64,000 nt of DNA from Siphonodentalium dalli (Eukaryota; Mollusca; Scaphopoda; Gadilida; Siphonodentaliidae), in the NCBI GenBank assembly GCA_032622095.1, contig CP136062.1:230966578-231030577 (forward strand), read 5' to 3'. The notes under the pieces are model-generated. The model did no database searches, was not told the DNA's origin, and was given only the letters and a program-made list of their open reading frames with translations. The translations under genes were made by a program, and so were the position numbers. Every line of letters begins with the position of its first letter. The stretch's first letter is position 1. This document shows, piece after piece, positions 10,965 to 22,985 of the stretch.

Positions 10965-11574
10965 AGTCGAAAAGGGTTAATAACTCATTAAAAAATAATT
11001 TTTCCATCATCTATATACATGTTGCACATCTCCAATATGTGGGTAACAAATAGTAACAATACTCTGAAGTTTCAAATATCTACTATCAAAACTGTAGAAG
11101 GAGTTGATTACACCGTGAAGGTACCCTCATACAGAAAATTATAAAAAGTCAAAAAGGGTTAATAACTCTGTCAAAAATCATTTTTTCCGTCATCTATATA
11201 TATGTTGCACATCTCCAATATGTGGTTAACAATACTCTGAAGTTTCAAATATCTACGATGAAAACTGTAGGAGGAGTTGATTACAACATGAAGCTATACC
11301 TCATACTGAAAATTATACTGAAGGTATACCTCATACTGAAAATTATATAAGTCAAAAAGGGTTAATAACTCCTTTAAAAAAAAACGTCATATATACATGT
11401 TACACATCTTCAATATATGGGCAACAATATTCTGAAGTTTCAAATCTCTGGGATGAAGTCTGCAGCAGGAGATGAAGGTACTCAAAAGTGTGACGGACGG
11501 ACGGACGGACGGACGGACGGTCACGGAGCCCGTTTCTATAGTCCCCCGAAAATAAATTTTTCGGGGGACAATAA
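10965..11574 (+). repeat. Modular repeat R2 with (ACGG)n and terminal hairpin
   Basis: Three ~190-bp units (near 10968, 11150 and 11350) each begin AAGTC(G)AAAAAGGGTTAATAACTC. Each contains ATGTTGCACATCTCCAATAT and AATACTCTGAAGTTTCAAAT. A pure (ACGG)n run (about 11490-11520) follows, then GTTTCTATAGT and the hairpin CCCCCGAAAAT...TTTTTCGGGGG (11543-11567) with ACAATAA. Confidence 0.75.
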
Positions 11575-13080
11575 TGACTTCCGGGTTTACCTGCTGAACG
11601 TTTTTACATCTGCAGCCGATGCTGAAAGTGACACGTTGCGCGCCTACAGCGTTAATTTAAAAAGGTAAGTTTGTCAGTTGTTTTACTCACTCTAATACGT
11701 TGTGCCTCTTTCAAAACATTGAAATTGAGACTGTTCCATCAAAATCATGAGTTTGTGTGCACGCGGCCATTTATTAAGACCTTTGGCGACATACCCGTGA
11801 TGTAAGATGCATTTGCATTGGCTGCATTTAAAGTGGATATGTCATAATTTTTACAGTTATCCCCCATGGGAATCGATTACAGTTGGTTTGGTATATAATT
11901 ACTTCCCTTTGTCGAGTTATATTGTACGCATGCGCACACGTTTGTTTACGGGAACACACTACAAAGTGTAAGCCGACTCCGGCGGCATGCAATTAAATTA
12001 AAGTTGCAAGCGGAGTTTCATGTTACGTTTTACTCCATTGTTTCTCAATGGATATGAATGGAATGTTCAATGTATGTTCGTGTTTATAATCGTTTAAATT
12101 AAATTAAAACAAAATCACACATTTGATGATGTATTGAAATGTTTCGTTCTGAGGCGTAAGAGGCCTGCTCCAAAATAAAAGATAAGCGCCGGCGGGTGTG
12201 ATATTGCATTATTTCCTTTGTTTCTCAATGGATACGAATCAAATTTGGAACTTATGTCCGCATTGGGTTATGGAATGCATAAACTTCAACAAATTACGAT
12301 CAAATTACGAATTTGTTGATTTTATTGAACTGAGCGTGTAGATATGTACATGCATGTTATCGGATTAACCAGGATTAACTAGAACAATAATTGGCAACGC
12401 TGTTACGCTAGGCTATAATGGCGGGAACCTTCAAGTTTGAATAAGGCAAATGTATGTTAATAATAACTCTATTTAATAATAATGCATATAATAAAAAGAC
12501 ATATAATACATAAACATATTAAATAACAAACATAAAGGTATACATTTGCGACTGCTCATGTTCTGTGTTGTATGGCACGTCGCATAATTAATGAGCTCCT
12601 CTTGTAACGGACGACCCTGCCCCCCCCCCCCCCCCCCGCCAGATATCCCAGAAATCAACGGCCACAAACTTCGAGATTCATATCGGGAAAATATAATCAA
12701 CGGTAATTGGGCCATTCTCCGAAAAATGGTCAAAATTCGACAAAAACGTGTCCAGGTGTTGAAATGGGGTTTTAAAAAGATTGTTTTACCTCCCAATGAC
12801 TTTGTTTGACAGTCACAGCATCAAACAATACAAAATAAAACAATCTCAGCTCAATCCATAGGTCGATCGCATAATTAGATATGCTAAATGGGTAGGAAAA
12901 TACCATTTTCTGCTTGTCCTTGATGTAGGATTTATTTGAAAGTTGTACAGAACTTACCGAAGTTGCAGTCGATCAGGTTGTGGTTAAATTTACCCTCATA
13001 TCCTCTAAATGGAAATACCATAGCAGAGTGTGTGGAATAATATGTTGTTGTCTTGTGGCATCAATATGCCAGTGTCCATT
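11575..13080. other. Non-coding interval with poly-C tract
   Basis: TTGTTTCTCAATGGATA occurs twice (about 12040 and 12220), suggesting diverged repeat pieces. A C-run lies at about 12618-12637. The stretch AATTGGGCCATTCTCCG at about 12706 recurs inverted at about 15395 and, in a diverged form, directly at about 15688. No gene was recognised. Confidence 0.45.
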
Positions 13081-13089
13081 GGTACACCA

Positions 13090-15196
13090 CAAGATACGTT
13101 ACCACGAAAGACTGGTCGAAATCCAGTAGATATTTGCACCGCAATTTGCACCGCAAAAACTGAACATACCACAGTGATATCCACACACCATCATTGTTCA
13201 CTTTGATATACAGTAAGGAATGTAGTTCAGACAGAACACAATATGACAGTCACACATATGTCCATGAAGACTAGTGTTACGATTGCAAGATACGTTACGT
13301 ATGTTAAGCATCTCTCCACGTGCAAGCGGCCATATCTTGATTTTTTGTAACTTTTAGTGAATGGGTATGATTGTCGTTAATAATTATACCCGATAATTAA
13401 CAATTGAGTGTCCTGCCTAGTCGCCATATTGCCAAAAATGAATTACGACGGCAAGATACGTTACAACAAGATACGTCACCATCATTTTCCGATTTTGGCT
13501 GAATGTCCACAAAACAGCCATCGGCAGTTTTGTGAATACGTTTGGACACTGGTCGCAGTTACCCTAAGTCAAACCAAATATATTAGCTGACATTTATTAA
13601 CAGAAGATAATTTTATATTTAATGTTAGTCCATGCCATTAATTGGGTTTGCTCTTAGAAAAATCAGCGAATGAAACTTTTACGAAAGCCAATCACAATTT
13701 GCAAAGTATTTGATTTCACAAATCCACTCTTCCCGACGTGCATGGCCACGGTAAATGAAAACCAAACAAACAGGAATGAATATAAAACTTGTTATAGGAA
13801 GAGCTGAGACAGACCATATTTAAACTACATAAGGTACATGTATCTAAATTTAATAAAGATACCAGTACGTACTCTATTCAATTCAATCTGGACAAAATTT
13901 GAGGAATAACAGTATAGGCCCTGTAATAATTGCATGGTACCGGTAACCGTAAAATATAATACATATGTTCACTTCAGTGTAATTGTAGGCTACATAGTTT
14001 AGATAGCGCACGTATGTAGCTGAAGGATTTAATGACTCGCACGTATTGTCTATTGTGTGAAATATTACAGACGCGGACATGACATTGAATGCAGGCGTTC
14101 CACGCTATATATTGCCAAATTCCCAGTACATTGGACACATAAGATCTTTTATAATATATAAAGCGAACGAATGTGCCCATTGTACTGGGAATTTAAGTTA
14201 TACATGTATATAGTATAAAGCATGTGGCCCCTATATCATGTTTGTGGTGACGATGCTTAAAGCGATGCATTTATTAATGACAGCAAAGGGCCCCGGTGTT
14301 TGAAGTATACAAGCTATAGGCCCCGGGTGAAAATAATTTTCAGCTCCATACACATGGTATAACCCTCAGTACCAAATGATGAGACCCGGTATGTGAGCAA
14401 TACATTTTATGTGAGGACTCGAGTCATAGTCATATGAAACATCCAGGCCCGTTCCTCCGCCAATAATCAATGCATCGCGAACGAAGAGAATCGCTTTCCA
14501 TGAGTTTCCCGTACAATCTTTACTCCGAATCGTTAAGGTAATTTTCGGACAATTTTATACAGGCATAATTATGTTATATATATTTAGGTAAGATAACGTC
14601 CTGTACAGGCCTAACTTTATCGGCATAGTGAACAAGATACGTTACCATGCAAGTTAATTGAACAATTTAACTTATTAAGGCAAGCAGCTGCATGACATGT
14701 TGAACGACAAACATCAATATAAACCAAATACGAGTTTTAGTTGGGTTGACATATATTAGTCGGAACATTGAACTTTGAGTTGATCCGATCTGCTATAACT
14801 TGCTGCAAGATACGTTACCTTCCATGCATGTCTACATGTTGATAATTTATGAGTGAAGCATTGTGAATCATGCCAAGAAAATTTCGAATTTAAGAGTAGA
14901 AATAGTGCGGCCAAACACGAAGATTCGCTTGTTGAATGCGTTTGTCGTATACGGATTTTTCACTTGATGATAGCGGATTATTCAGGATATTCTACTGAAA
15001 CCGTATGTGGCTCCTAATGGAGGTTTCCAGGTTATATACTGACTAAATTCCATGATTTCTGGATTACTGTATCTATCAAATATGTGTTAATGACACGCCA
15101 TGCAGTTATCGAGAAAACTTATGAGTGGACTATCAGATAGTTCAGTTTTTCCGATAACTGCACGAGACTAATATAGTTCGTTGGTAACGTATCTTG
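13090..15196. repeat. Cluster of seven AAGATACGTTAC-type motifs
   Basis: (G/C)AAGATACGTTAC or a one-mismatch form occurs directly at about 13090, 13286, 13451, 13467, 14633 and 14805, and inverted at about 15183. The sequence between copies is otherwise unrelated. The copies are not a regular tandem array. No open frame of note lies here. The function is unknown. Confidence 0.7.
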
Positions 15197-15302
15197 TTTC
15201 TCATTGACGTGGAATTTATATTCATGCAATTCAAGTATCCAGTTCGCATATAAATATGACCAAACAAATTGCCCCAGTTACGTTCCGAGATCCTGTGGAT
15301 AC

Positions 15303-15787
15303 TCAGCTTTCTGGTGAAATAAATTTTAGCGCGATCTGTAAGAGTTTGTTTTTGGCGAGTATGGTCAGCCCTATTATGCACTTTTCTGGAGAATGGCCCA
15401 ATTAAGGGTGCCCTGGACATTGGGTGATTTCTCCATCTGTCATAGGTAATAGTCAATGATTCACACCTTTTAGACAGTCTTTTCGATAACAAATTGTCTG
15501 CATCATTGGAAATACAACTTGGACAATTATATTATAACAACACAATGCATATGCCGCAAGTACAACAGCAAACCAATTCCCTTTATTCCGGCTTATCGAT
15601 ATATCCATTTGCTATAGCTTTCTTATAGTGTAATTTTGCATCACATTGCAGCACAAGACAGGGATTAAGAATTATAATCAGCAAATGGGCCATTCTCCGG
15701 AAAAGTGCTAAACAGGACCGGCCTACCATACTCGTCCAAAACAAACTCTTATACAGATCACGCTAAATTTAATTTCCCCATAAATTA
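15303..15787. repeat. Inverted repeat pair, ~95-bp arms
   Basis: The left arm (about 15309-15403) and right arm (about 15686-15787) are reverse complements with about 85% identity by eye. They share GGGCCATTCTCC, CCATACTCG and AACAAACTCTTA. About 280 bp separates them. This could be one foldback element or two opposed insertions. Confidence 0.65.
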
Positions 15788-15789
15788 GA

Positions 15790-17100
15790 AGAGTATCAAA
15801 ATCCAAGAAAGCATCCTATATGGCGGCCACTTTTAATTTTATGAATTAGTAAACGGACATACGAAAAATTCAATAAGATTCCCCAGTATAGTATATTGTA
15901 TTGTCTTGTAATGACTATATAGAAGAACAGTTCAGATCAGACAGAAGTTTCACGAAGTTGGTGCGAGCGGTGTGCTAAATCGGAGATTTGGCGATCTTGT
16001 AGTTTGAGATCGCGGGTAATACTGAAGATCGAAGGACTACATTTACATGTAAATTACTATATATATATATTTTACGTTTTATCGTGAGTGGTGCTACAAC
16101 ATGACACGCGGGAACGGAATCAGATTCGAGAAAATTTAAGTTGCAAACTGAATGCCTATTCGCGAAACGACATGCCGGGAATTTAAAGTTGTACGCCCCC
16201 CCCCATTTCTCCCGAACTTCCTGTTTTAGCAATCAATCGGAGCGATATTATACTTGACAACTGTTGTCTATATATATAGTTCCGTGCATTATGGTAAATA
16301 ACCGTTCATTAAATTGGATATTGAGCGTCCAATATTAGAATCGTTGTTTGTAAAATAATGTACGATCTCGACAATAACCATCCATTATCCTATAAACTGG
16401 ACTCGATGAACAAAAGAGTGACGTCATATCCATGTTTTAATGAATAATAACGATATTATATCCATCGGAAATAAAGATTCACATTCAATTATTCTAGCCC
16501 AGGAACTCAATATAGTCTTTTGTGTAGCATAATTATATCAGACATAAACATGGACAGGCACATAAATTTAACGCAAATAGTATATATATACATGTATGGG
16601 AAAGCATGCATATCACTCAGCAGATGATGAGAACATAAATGTATTGGTGTCCTGTGTTGTTTCTCTTATGGATTTGGACGCTGGGCTGGGCCGAAATTCA
16701 AACTCCGAGAATTATACCAAACTGCAAACTCTCATGCAACCACTACGAATAATATTTGAGCCGATGTAATGCCATTAACGAACATGTTGTGTGATGATAA
16801 ATAAATTCGGTGTTATATACATATGGCTACTATGATGTGTGACATTTGGTTGCCATTGGACTTCTTCATATAGTGCAGATAATGACTATTATTTGCTGGA
16901 TTACAAAATATGTGTCATATTTGCACCGTTGTATATATACGTACAATAGATTATATTATTTTGTTTCAGTTGGTCAAACGGTTGCAATGCTAGTTGGCGG
17001 TGACCTCTCTGACCATATATAACATATTGATGGAAAATAAAAATCGCCTGTTAACGAGGAGTGTATATCCTCAACTATCGCCATATATATTTATTGAACG
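15790..17100. other. No gene recognised
   Basis: AT-rich intergenic sequence with a C9 run at about 16197 and an (AT)n stretch near 16060. No RNA gene or coding exon could be supported. Confidence 0.4.
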
Positions 17101-17127
17101 TTATTATTATTATTATTATTATTATTG
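17101..17127. repeat. (ATT)n microsatellite
   Basis: About nine ATT units directly beside the proposed Helitron 3' end. Confidence 0.85.
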
Positions 17128-17131
17128 AACA

Positions 17132-18006
17132 CAAGCGGATGTAACCGGCGTTGCACGGGTAAAGTGTGGCAAAATTCAAATTGAAACAATTAAAATAAAT
17201 TAGGAACTCTTGTTCGCTAAAGCTCTCTTGGCCTGTTGTCCCGTTGATCCGTGGATTCTCGTCGAAACAATATACTGTTGTTCTTGTTGTTCCATAGTTT
17301 GTACGTCACATGCATGTTGGGACGTAGCCCGAGCCTATTCAATCAATCATCTCTAACTTCGCTTGATTCATGGGCTCTCCTTGCTCATACTTCTCATGTC
17401 TTTTGAGATCTTGATAAGCTTCATTTGTTAGGCGGCATCTGGACAGAATGGCTAGATTACAGAGCGTGCTGATATGGTAAGATATAAAGAGCGTACGTGG
17501 CGTTCTTTGTCCCGATAAGGTCAAATATAAAGAGCGTTCGTGTATATAGTTTCTATTCGGTATAATGTGACTCTTATATATGGATATCAAAATACGACGT
17601 CCGACAGTCAGGACACAGCCGCTGTTATATTACCGGAGAGACAAAATACATTCGTGTCAAATTTAATCGTAATCGGTGTAGAAATGTGGACGTCTATATA
17701 AGTAACATACATACAGAGAGAGTCATGCACATATATTAGATGTCCATATACATTAAAAATAAAGAGCATTCTAGTCGTTATTTGTCCATAAATGGTAAAG
17801 ATAAAGAGCTTTAGTTGCGTTTATGTTAATTCGGTAATGCGGAGATAGCGTCAAAACGTAACGTCGGACATCTAGACCGGACCAAGACCATGTTGCCTGG
17901 AGTTTCGAAATACATACCCGTGGCAAATTTCATCGCAATCGGTGCATAAATGTGGAAGCCTATAACGGAACATATACATACACACAATCGCATTTATATA
18001 TTAAGA
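17132..18006 (-). mobile_element. Probable non-autonomous Helitron E
   Basis: On the minus strand it starts TCTTAATATATAAATGCG after an A. It ends with a hairpin-like CCCGTGCAACGCCGG followed 12 bp later by CTTG before a T. Helitrons start TC and end hairpin-CTRR between A and T, so CTTG is one change from the expected end. The body has diverged internal repeats (ATAAAGAGC, CGTGGCAAATTTCATCG, ATCGGTG). It has no Rep/helicase frame. Confidence 0.5.
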
Positions 18007-19195
18007 TTACAACATCACTTCTTATCGCATCGAATGCATGTTACTTGCAGCGGTCGATGACCACCCTACCAAATGTTTCCATATTATCAATACATTGCGG
18101 ACTTATATTACATCAAATTTGTCACACAATAGTCAAATTGCCCAGTGGCGATCGATACGCGGCCCGTTATTCTATGTATTTGGCACACCGGTAGCAATCG
18201 CCCCGCCGTCGTTGGTGCAGTAATTCAGCCAATTAAAATATTTGTGTCATTCTCGGAATTACGAGTTATATTTTTATTTTGTTGGTTTGTCTTTCTCCAT
18301 AATTATATTTGAAACAAAGTCCATATAAGTGGAAATTCCTTGCAGCGCTAACCCTGTATGGATAGAACACACACCATATTCGTGTCACACGTTTGTCATA
18401 AATGGGGGTGGGACATTTAGAACATGATATAGGATATTACCAGACCACATGCCGCGGGATCGAGAGACAATATATTAGTCATCCATACCAAGCTGATCGA
18501 GTGTACAGGAAAGTCAATTTGAAATATGATAAAGATTCATCTACAATTGTATTTTTCTTGGAATTTTCGGTATCCATCATCAAGAAAACGCAACACATCA
18601 CGGTTTACTAATATATGCACACAATCAACACATCGATGCAAACTGTATATGTATACCATATATATATATATATGAGACGTATATTCTGTCTGGCTTCCGT
18701 ATTCGTTGGTTCCGATTCCCGGCGATGGCATTATTTCGAATTTTATGACATTGGGGAGGGTTAAGTTTTTACTTTTTATTTCATCAATTGATACGATGGA
18801 TTAATGATGAAACTATAGTTTGATGTGAAATGTTATTTATGTAGTCATGACAATAATATAAAATATACCACTGCGATATACCTTTTTCTTTATTTTCGTA
18901 TGGCCGTTCAGTAAGTGTTAAAATTAAAATTGGCCACCATGTTGGATGCCATCTTCGATACTCTTAATTATAACCGTGCATATGGATGGAAATTCGCATC
19001 TGACACTTCTTATGTGTGATTGATATTAAATAAAACCAAATACGTCGCATTATTCACCATTATTGGTTCCTATTGCCAGTGATGGCTTTATTTTGAATTA
19101 TATGGCACTGGGGAGGGTTATATTTTTGCATATTATCTAACATTTGTGGGTATATTTATGGTAATAAGGTTTACATTTTTAGGTAGGAAATGCTC
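18007..19195. repeat. Non-coding interval with a ~360-bp-spaced duplicate
   Basis: Segments at about 18700-18770 and 19062-19130 share TTGGTTCC, GCGATGGC/CAGTGATGGC, TTATTTYGAATT and CAYTGGGGAGGGTTA. An (AT)n tract lies near 18660. No coding exon was recognised. Confidence 0.5.
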
Positions 19196-19228
19196 CACCC
19201 CCCCCCCCCCACCCCCCCCCCCCCCCCA
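19196..19228. repeat. Poly-C tract
   Basis: An interrupted C-run broken by single A residues. Confidence 0.85.
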
Positions 19229-20100
19229 AGATAACATATGTGTGCTACGTCCAACGATCTATTTTTTGTGCCGAGTTGACGAGTGCACGACAGTTTGTCT
19301 GAATGGTCATGATTGTGTTATTTGTGAAAACTCACAAATAGTCTTACCACACATAGCTTCCGCCAATTCAGATAAGGCCACGAATCATTTCCGTAAATGA
19401 TATATAGATTTACCTTCCATAAAAAGTTGGTTACACATTTTTCTACCAATGAACAGCCTGTACAGGCTGGGATAACTCGAAAACCATATATAAGGCCCAA
19501 TTTGGATTTGACCGCTCACGATATACACATCGCATTTGCAAAATTGGCTGCAAAAAGCGCCGCAAGTCAAACACCGCCAAGGCCCTCTTGCCCCCACCCC
19601 TCCTTGCACATATTCTTGCCGTTCGTGAACTTGCAAGCGCTAGTATCATGCTGGAATGACGAGCCAAACACTTTTTTGCGCCGATCGCTTTCTTCTTCCA
19701 TTTAGAGAGATATAGTATATGAATCAACAGGTTCTATATCTACAGTGCTAAAGGCGACCGGCTTCTCCAGCCATGCAATCATACTGTCGCAGGAATGCGA
19801 GGTAATGTTTCTATTTATAGATACTGCTGGAGAGCCGTTATAAAATTCGGCGGATAGTTATAGCATAGCCAAATTATGACATATCCACTTTAACGGTGTT
19901 TTGACTTATATAACACCTACAGTTCGTATTTTAGAAAAAGTACGGAAACACATATGAACAATAAGTTGGTATTTTAAAAGTGGCGGGAATTTCAAAAATG
20001 TTATGAAAAAAGACTAGATCTATACATTTTAAAGTAAAAACAAAGTAATCGTCATAGCAGACTTACCTCATAATACACTGAATATTCGAGTTTTGACCTT
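19229..20100. other. No gene recognised
   Basis: Short frames on both strands around 19.4-19.7 kb overlap each other, and none shows a family signature. An ATTATGACATATCCACTTTAA stretch near 19876 is the inverse of one near 11832. Confidence 0.35.
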
Positions 20101-20107
20101 GTTTTCC

Positions 20108-20324
20108 GGTCCTACTAAACAACGAACACAAACGAACATAAACGAACATAAACGAACACAAGTCGAAAAAGCGGAATAGAAAGGCTGAAATTGGATTTGT
20201 GGGTGCGTGGATGTCCATTATATGTGTATGTGGTATTATTGCCAACTTTGATGACTTATTTTTGAGTTATTAGCGTTATTTGAAAACAAAACTACTAAAC
20301 AACGAACACAGACGAACATAACAT
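20108..20324. repeat. ACGAACAYAA decamer repeats and repeat flank
   Basis: CGAACACAAA/CGAACATAAA decamers occur about four times (20125-20162). A second patch (20296-20322, CTACTAAACAACGAACACAG) flanks the LINE. The latter recurs inverted near 45.79 kb. Confidence 0.65.
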
Positions 20325-20334
20325 TGCACTATAC

Positions 20335-21023
20335 GAATGAAAAGACTGAAGACATAAATGTTAATATAAATGGCAGCAATATTGAACGTGTGTATTCTAC
20401 TAAATTTCTAGATGTTCATATAGACCATAAACTAACTTGGAATGATCAAATCAAGCATATTCAAACTAAAATCTCAAAAAACATGGCCGTGTTGCTACGA
20501 GTCAAAATACAAATAGGTAAATCAGCACCGTGACTTATCTCACTATACCAGTGTTTAATTGCTCCTTATTTAAATTATTGCTGTGAAATATGGGGAAATG
20601 TTTATAGCACCAGGCTTATCCATCTAAGAACCCTTAAAAAAGCAATGAGAATAATTGATGGAGCTGGATACAGAAGTCATAGTACTCCAATATTCCAGAA
20701 GTACAAAATCCTGAAACTTGATGACTTGATTAAAACGAACACACTGGTTACAATGTATAAAGCTAAACATGAGCTTCTACCCCCTAATTTACAAACATTC
20801 TTTGTCACCGTCAAAGGATCACATAAGCACAACACGCGACAAATTGAAAATTTAAGAGTTAATCTGAGTTAAGTACAGGAGAACTAATAGTTAAAGCATT
20901 GTGTACAAGAAACATTTGAACAACTCTATGGAATTCCCTAAAAACCTAAAGAACTGCGAAAATACTTTTATATTCAAGAGAAAATATAAACATCATCTTT
21001 TAGAAAAGTACGTCGAATATTAG
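20335..21023 (+). pseudogene. LINE RT C-terminal region (broken)
   Basis: The frames read TKFLDVHIDHKLTWNDQI (the post-RT segment usually K-F-L-G-V-x-x-D) and, after a stop at 20533, APYLNYCCEIWGN, KKAMRIIDGAGYRSHSTPIF, MYKAKHELLPPNL and HNTRQ. These are the thumb and C-terminal signatures of CR1/Jockey-group LINEs. The palm domain and endonuclease are lost by 5' truncation. A further frameshift separates the last segment (about 20880-21023). It is dead. Confidence 0.75.
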
Positions 21024-21143
21024 TCCATTCAAGGTAAAATCTAACCCAGGAATAGATGAATAATTCACCCATCATTTCAGATATAAAAACAAAACAAAAG
21101 ATTTGAATAAAAATAAAATTTCAAAAATAATTAACTTGTTTAA

Positions 21144-21612
21144 AGGTACTCAACCCGATAAAACTCCTCTCAATTACTATTTCAATGGCTTCGGGGGTCA
21201 AAAATATTTGATTCGAGTCGAGGAAGTCACCCATCAAAGCTCAGATTTGTTAGATATCGATTTTATAAATCTATTATTTTTCATTATCGGGAATACTATC
21301 TGGCCCAGAACTCAATCAAAATTGCGTTAAAATTACCACTTGATTATAGAGTTATCCATCCTTGTCTGTTTGAATAGATTTGATGTACACATCCAGAGCA
21401 GATTACGGCAGTTATTGGTACTCATCTCGAGAACATAACAAATTTGAAAAATCAATATCTAATAACTCTGAGCTTTGTTTGATGGGTTCCTCGACTCGAA
21501 TCAAATATTTTTTACCCCCAAAGCCAAAGAAATAGTAATATAGGACCCTCTGATCGGATTGTTGTTGTTGGAATCTGTTGAGATGGGGACCCTCTTTACG
21601 GGTTGAGTACCT
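21144..21612. mobile_element. T2/Kolobok-like MITE, copy 1
   Basis: A 469-bp element with termini AGGTACTCAACCCG...CGGGTTGAGTACCT between TTAA duplications (21140-21143 and 21613-21616). The TTAA-AGG ends resemble T2 MITEs of the Kolobok superfamily. Two long internal inverted arms (TTTGATTCGAGTCGAGGAA versus its complement) make it foldback. A 63-codon frame in the left arm is repeated in every copy but ends with the arm and is not a transposase. Confidence 0.85.
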
Positions 21613-21690
21613 TTAACCCTGGGGGTTGCACCTTATAAGTGTAAACTTCTAGCTTCCCCCTTCAACATACCTTACTTCCATAATACCAAA

Positions 21691-22421
21691 TCTATTATAT
21701 ATTTTGGGAAATCTGTCTGTCTGTGTGTGTGTTCGCGATGGACTTGGTATGTGGGGGTACTTTCGGCCGGGGAATGGCATGGGTCTATTAATTTGCCCGT
21801 GCGACGTGACATTGACCTTGAAATCGGGTCATTTCAAGATCAAACGCCCGAGTATCACGGGATTTCGATGAAAATTAGTGTCTAGGGATACTATCGTATG
21901 GGGAGTGTCGTAAGCATATTCCTTTGCCCGTGCGACGTGACCTTGACCTTGAAATCGGGTAATTTGAAGGTCAAATCCCCAAATATCCCGGGATTTCGAT
22001 GAAAATTGGTGTCTATAGGGATACTTGCGTATGGGGAGTGTCATAAGCCTATTCATTCGCCCGTGCAACGTGACCTTGACATTGAAATCGGGTCAATTCA
22101 AGGTCAAATCGCGAAGTTTGATAGGATTTCGACGAAATTTGATACATAGGGTTACTTTTGTCCACTGGGTGTTTTGGACGGGTCAAATCGTGACCCCGAC
22201 CTGACCTTCAAAATGATCAATTCAAGGTCAAATCGGGTAAAACCGGATGGATTTCGACGGGTACTTTTGTCGGGTACTTTTGTCCGGTCAGTGTTTTGGA
22301 CGGGTCAAATCGTGACCCCACCTGACCTTGACCCTCAAAATGTACAGTTCAAGGTTAAATCGCACAATTCGCCGAAAAGCAGAGGGGAAACAGCCCGGAC
22401 AAAGTCGGGTCCACCTGCTAG
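21691..22421 (+). mobile_element. Non-autonomous Helitron D
   Basis: It begins TCTATTATATATTTTGGG after A and ends with the hairpin GCCCGGAC-AAA-GTCGGGT, then CCACCTG and CTAG, before T. This is the canonical Helitron plan: 5' TC, 3' hairpin about 10 bp before CTAG, insertion between A and T, no target duplication. The internal units contain GTGCGACGTGACCTTGACC and AAATCGGGT repeated about every 125 bp. No Rep/helicase is present. Confidence 0.85.
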
Positions 22422-22595
22422 TATAATATATAATACATTGGTATCACACTTCCAACATTCTATTATTTACTGTATTATGTTGAAATGCATAATTAATTAT
22501 GTACTAATCTGTTATTTTGTTTATTGTATATTGTCTATTGAATATGTTGAATGAATAAATAACTCAACTCAACTATAAGGCGTTAATCAATGTGT

Positions 22596-22985
22596 TAATT
22601 AACGCTGGATAGGTCATTGTCGCATGGTTTGGAGCAAAAAGACACACAGGATGTACCAAACAAGCCAAATGACACCCAGGATCTCAAAGTCACCAAACAA
22701 CGGGATTTTTGTTTAGTCGTATTGGCCCAATTATCAAGGATACGGAACTGCGCTGCCAGTCAGACTCAAAGCCCATTTAAATTTCGTTGATATTTCACTC
22801 CGATCACAGACAAATAATTATAATAGCAGACGACTAAACAAAATTCCTGTTGTTTGGTGAGACTTTGAAATCTTGGGTGTCATTTTGCTTGTTTGGGACA
22901 TCCTGGGTGTCTTTTTGCCCGTTTGAGAGATCCTGTGTGTCTCTTTGCTCGAAATTTGCGACAATGACCTATTCAGCTTAATTAA
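22596..22985. repeat. Foldback element
   Basis: Inverted ends GTTAATTAACGCTG...CAGCTTAATTAAC enclose longer inverted arms. The left arm is at about 22608-22720 and the right arm at about 22828-22975. They share AGGTCATTGTCGC, AAAAAGACACACAGGAT and CCAAACAACGGGAT. The right arm carries an extra internal copy of the TGGGTGTCWTTTTGC module. Confidence 0.7.

Larger units (their letters stand above)
20334..22571 (+). mobile_element. 5'-truncated LINE 4 with nested MITE and Helitron
   Basis: The C-terminal part of a LINE polyprotein is followed by a 3' UTR ending AATAAATAACTCAACTCAACT, a polyadenylation-like signal plus a short ACTCA repeat tail. ACTATA flanks it at 20328-20333 and 22572-22577, a possible short target duplication. 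A Kolobok/T2-like MITE (21144-21612) and a Helitron (21691-22421) sit inside the 3' region. The paralogous sequence near 45.73-45.81 kb lacks the LINE. Confidence 0.7.

Noticed and set aside
15960-16020. tRNA-like stretch (GGTGCGAGCGGTGTGC...)
   Set aside because: No consistent cloverleaf or B-box at the right distance.
21103-21330. Conserved ~63-codon ORF (PDKTPLNYYFNGFGG...) seen four times
   Set aside because: It is the left arm of a MITE and ends within the element. The conservation reflects recent copying, not protein selection.
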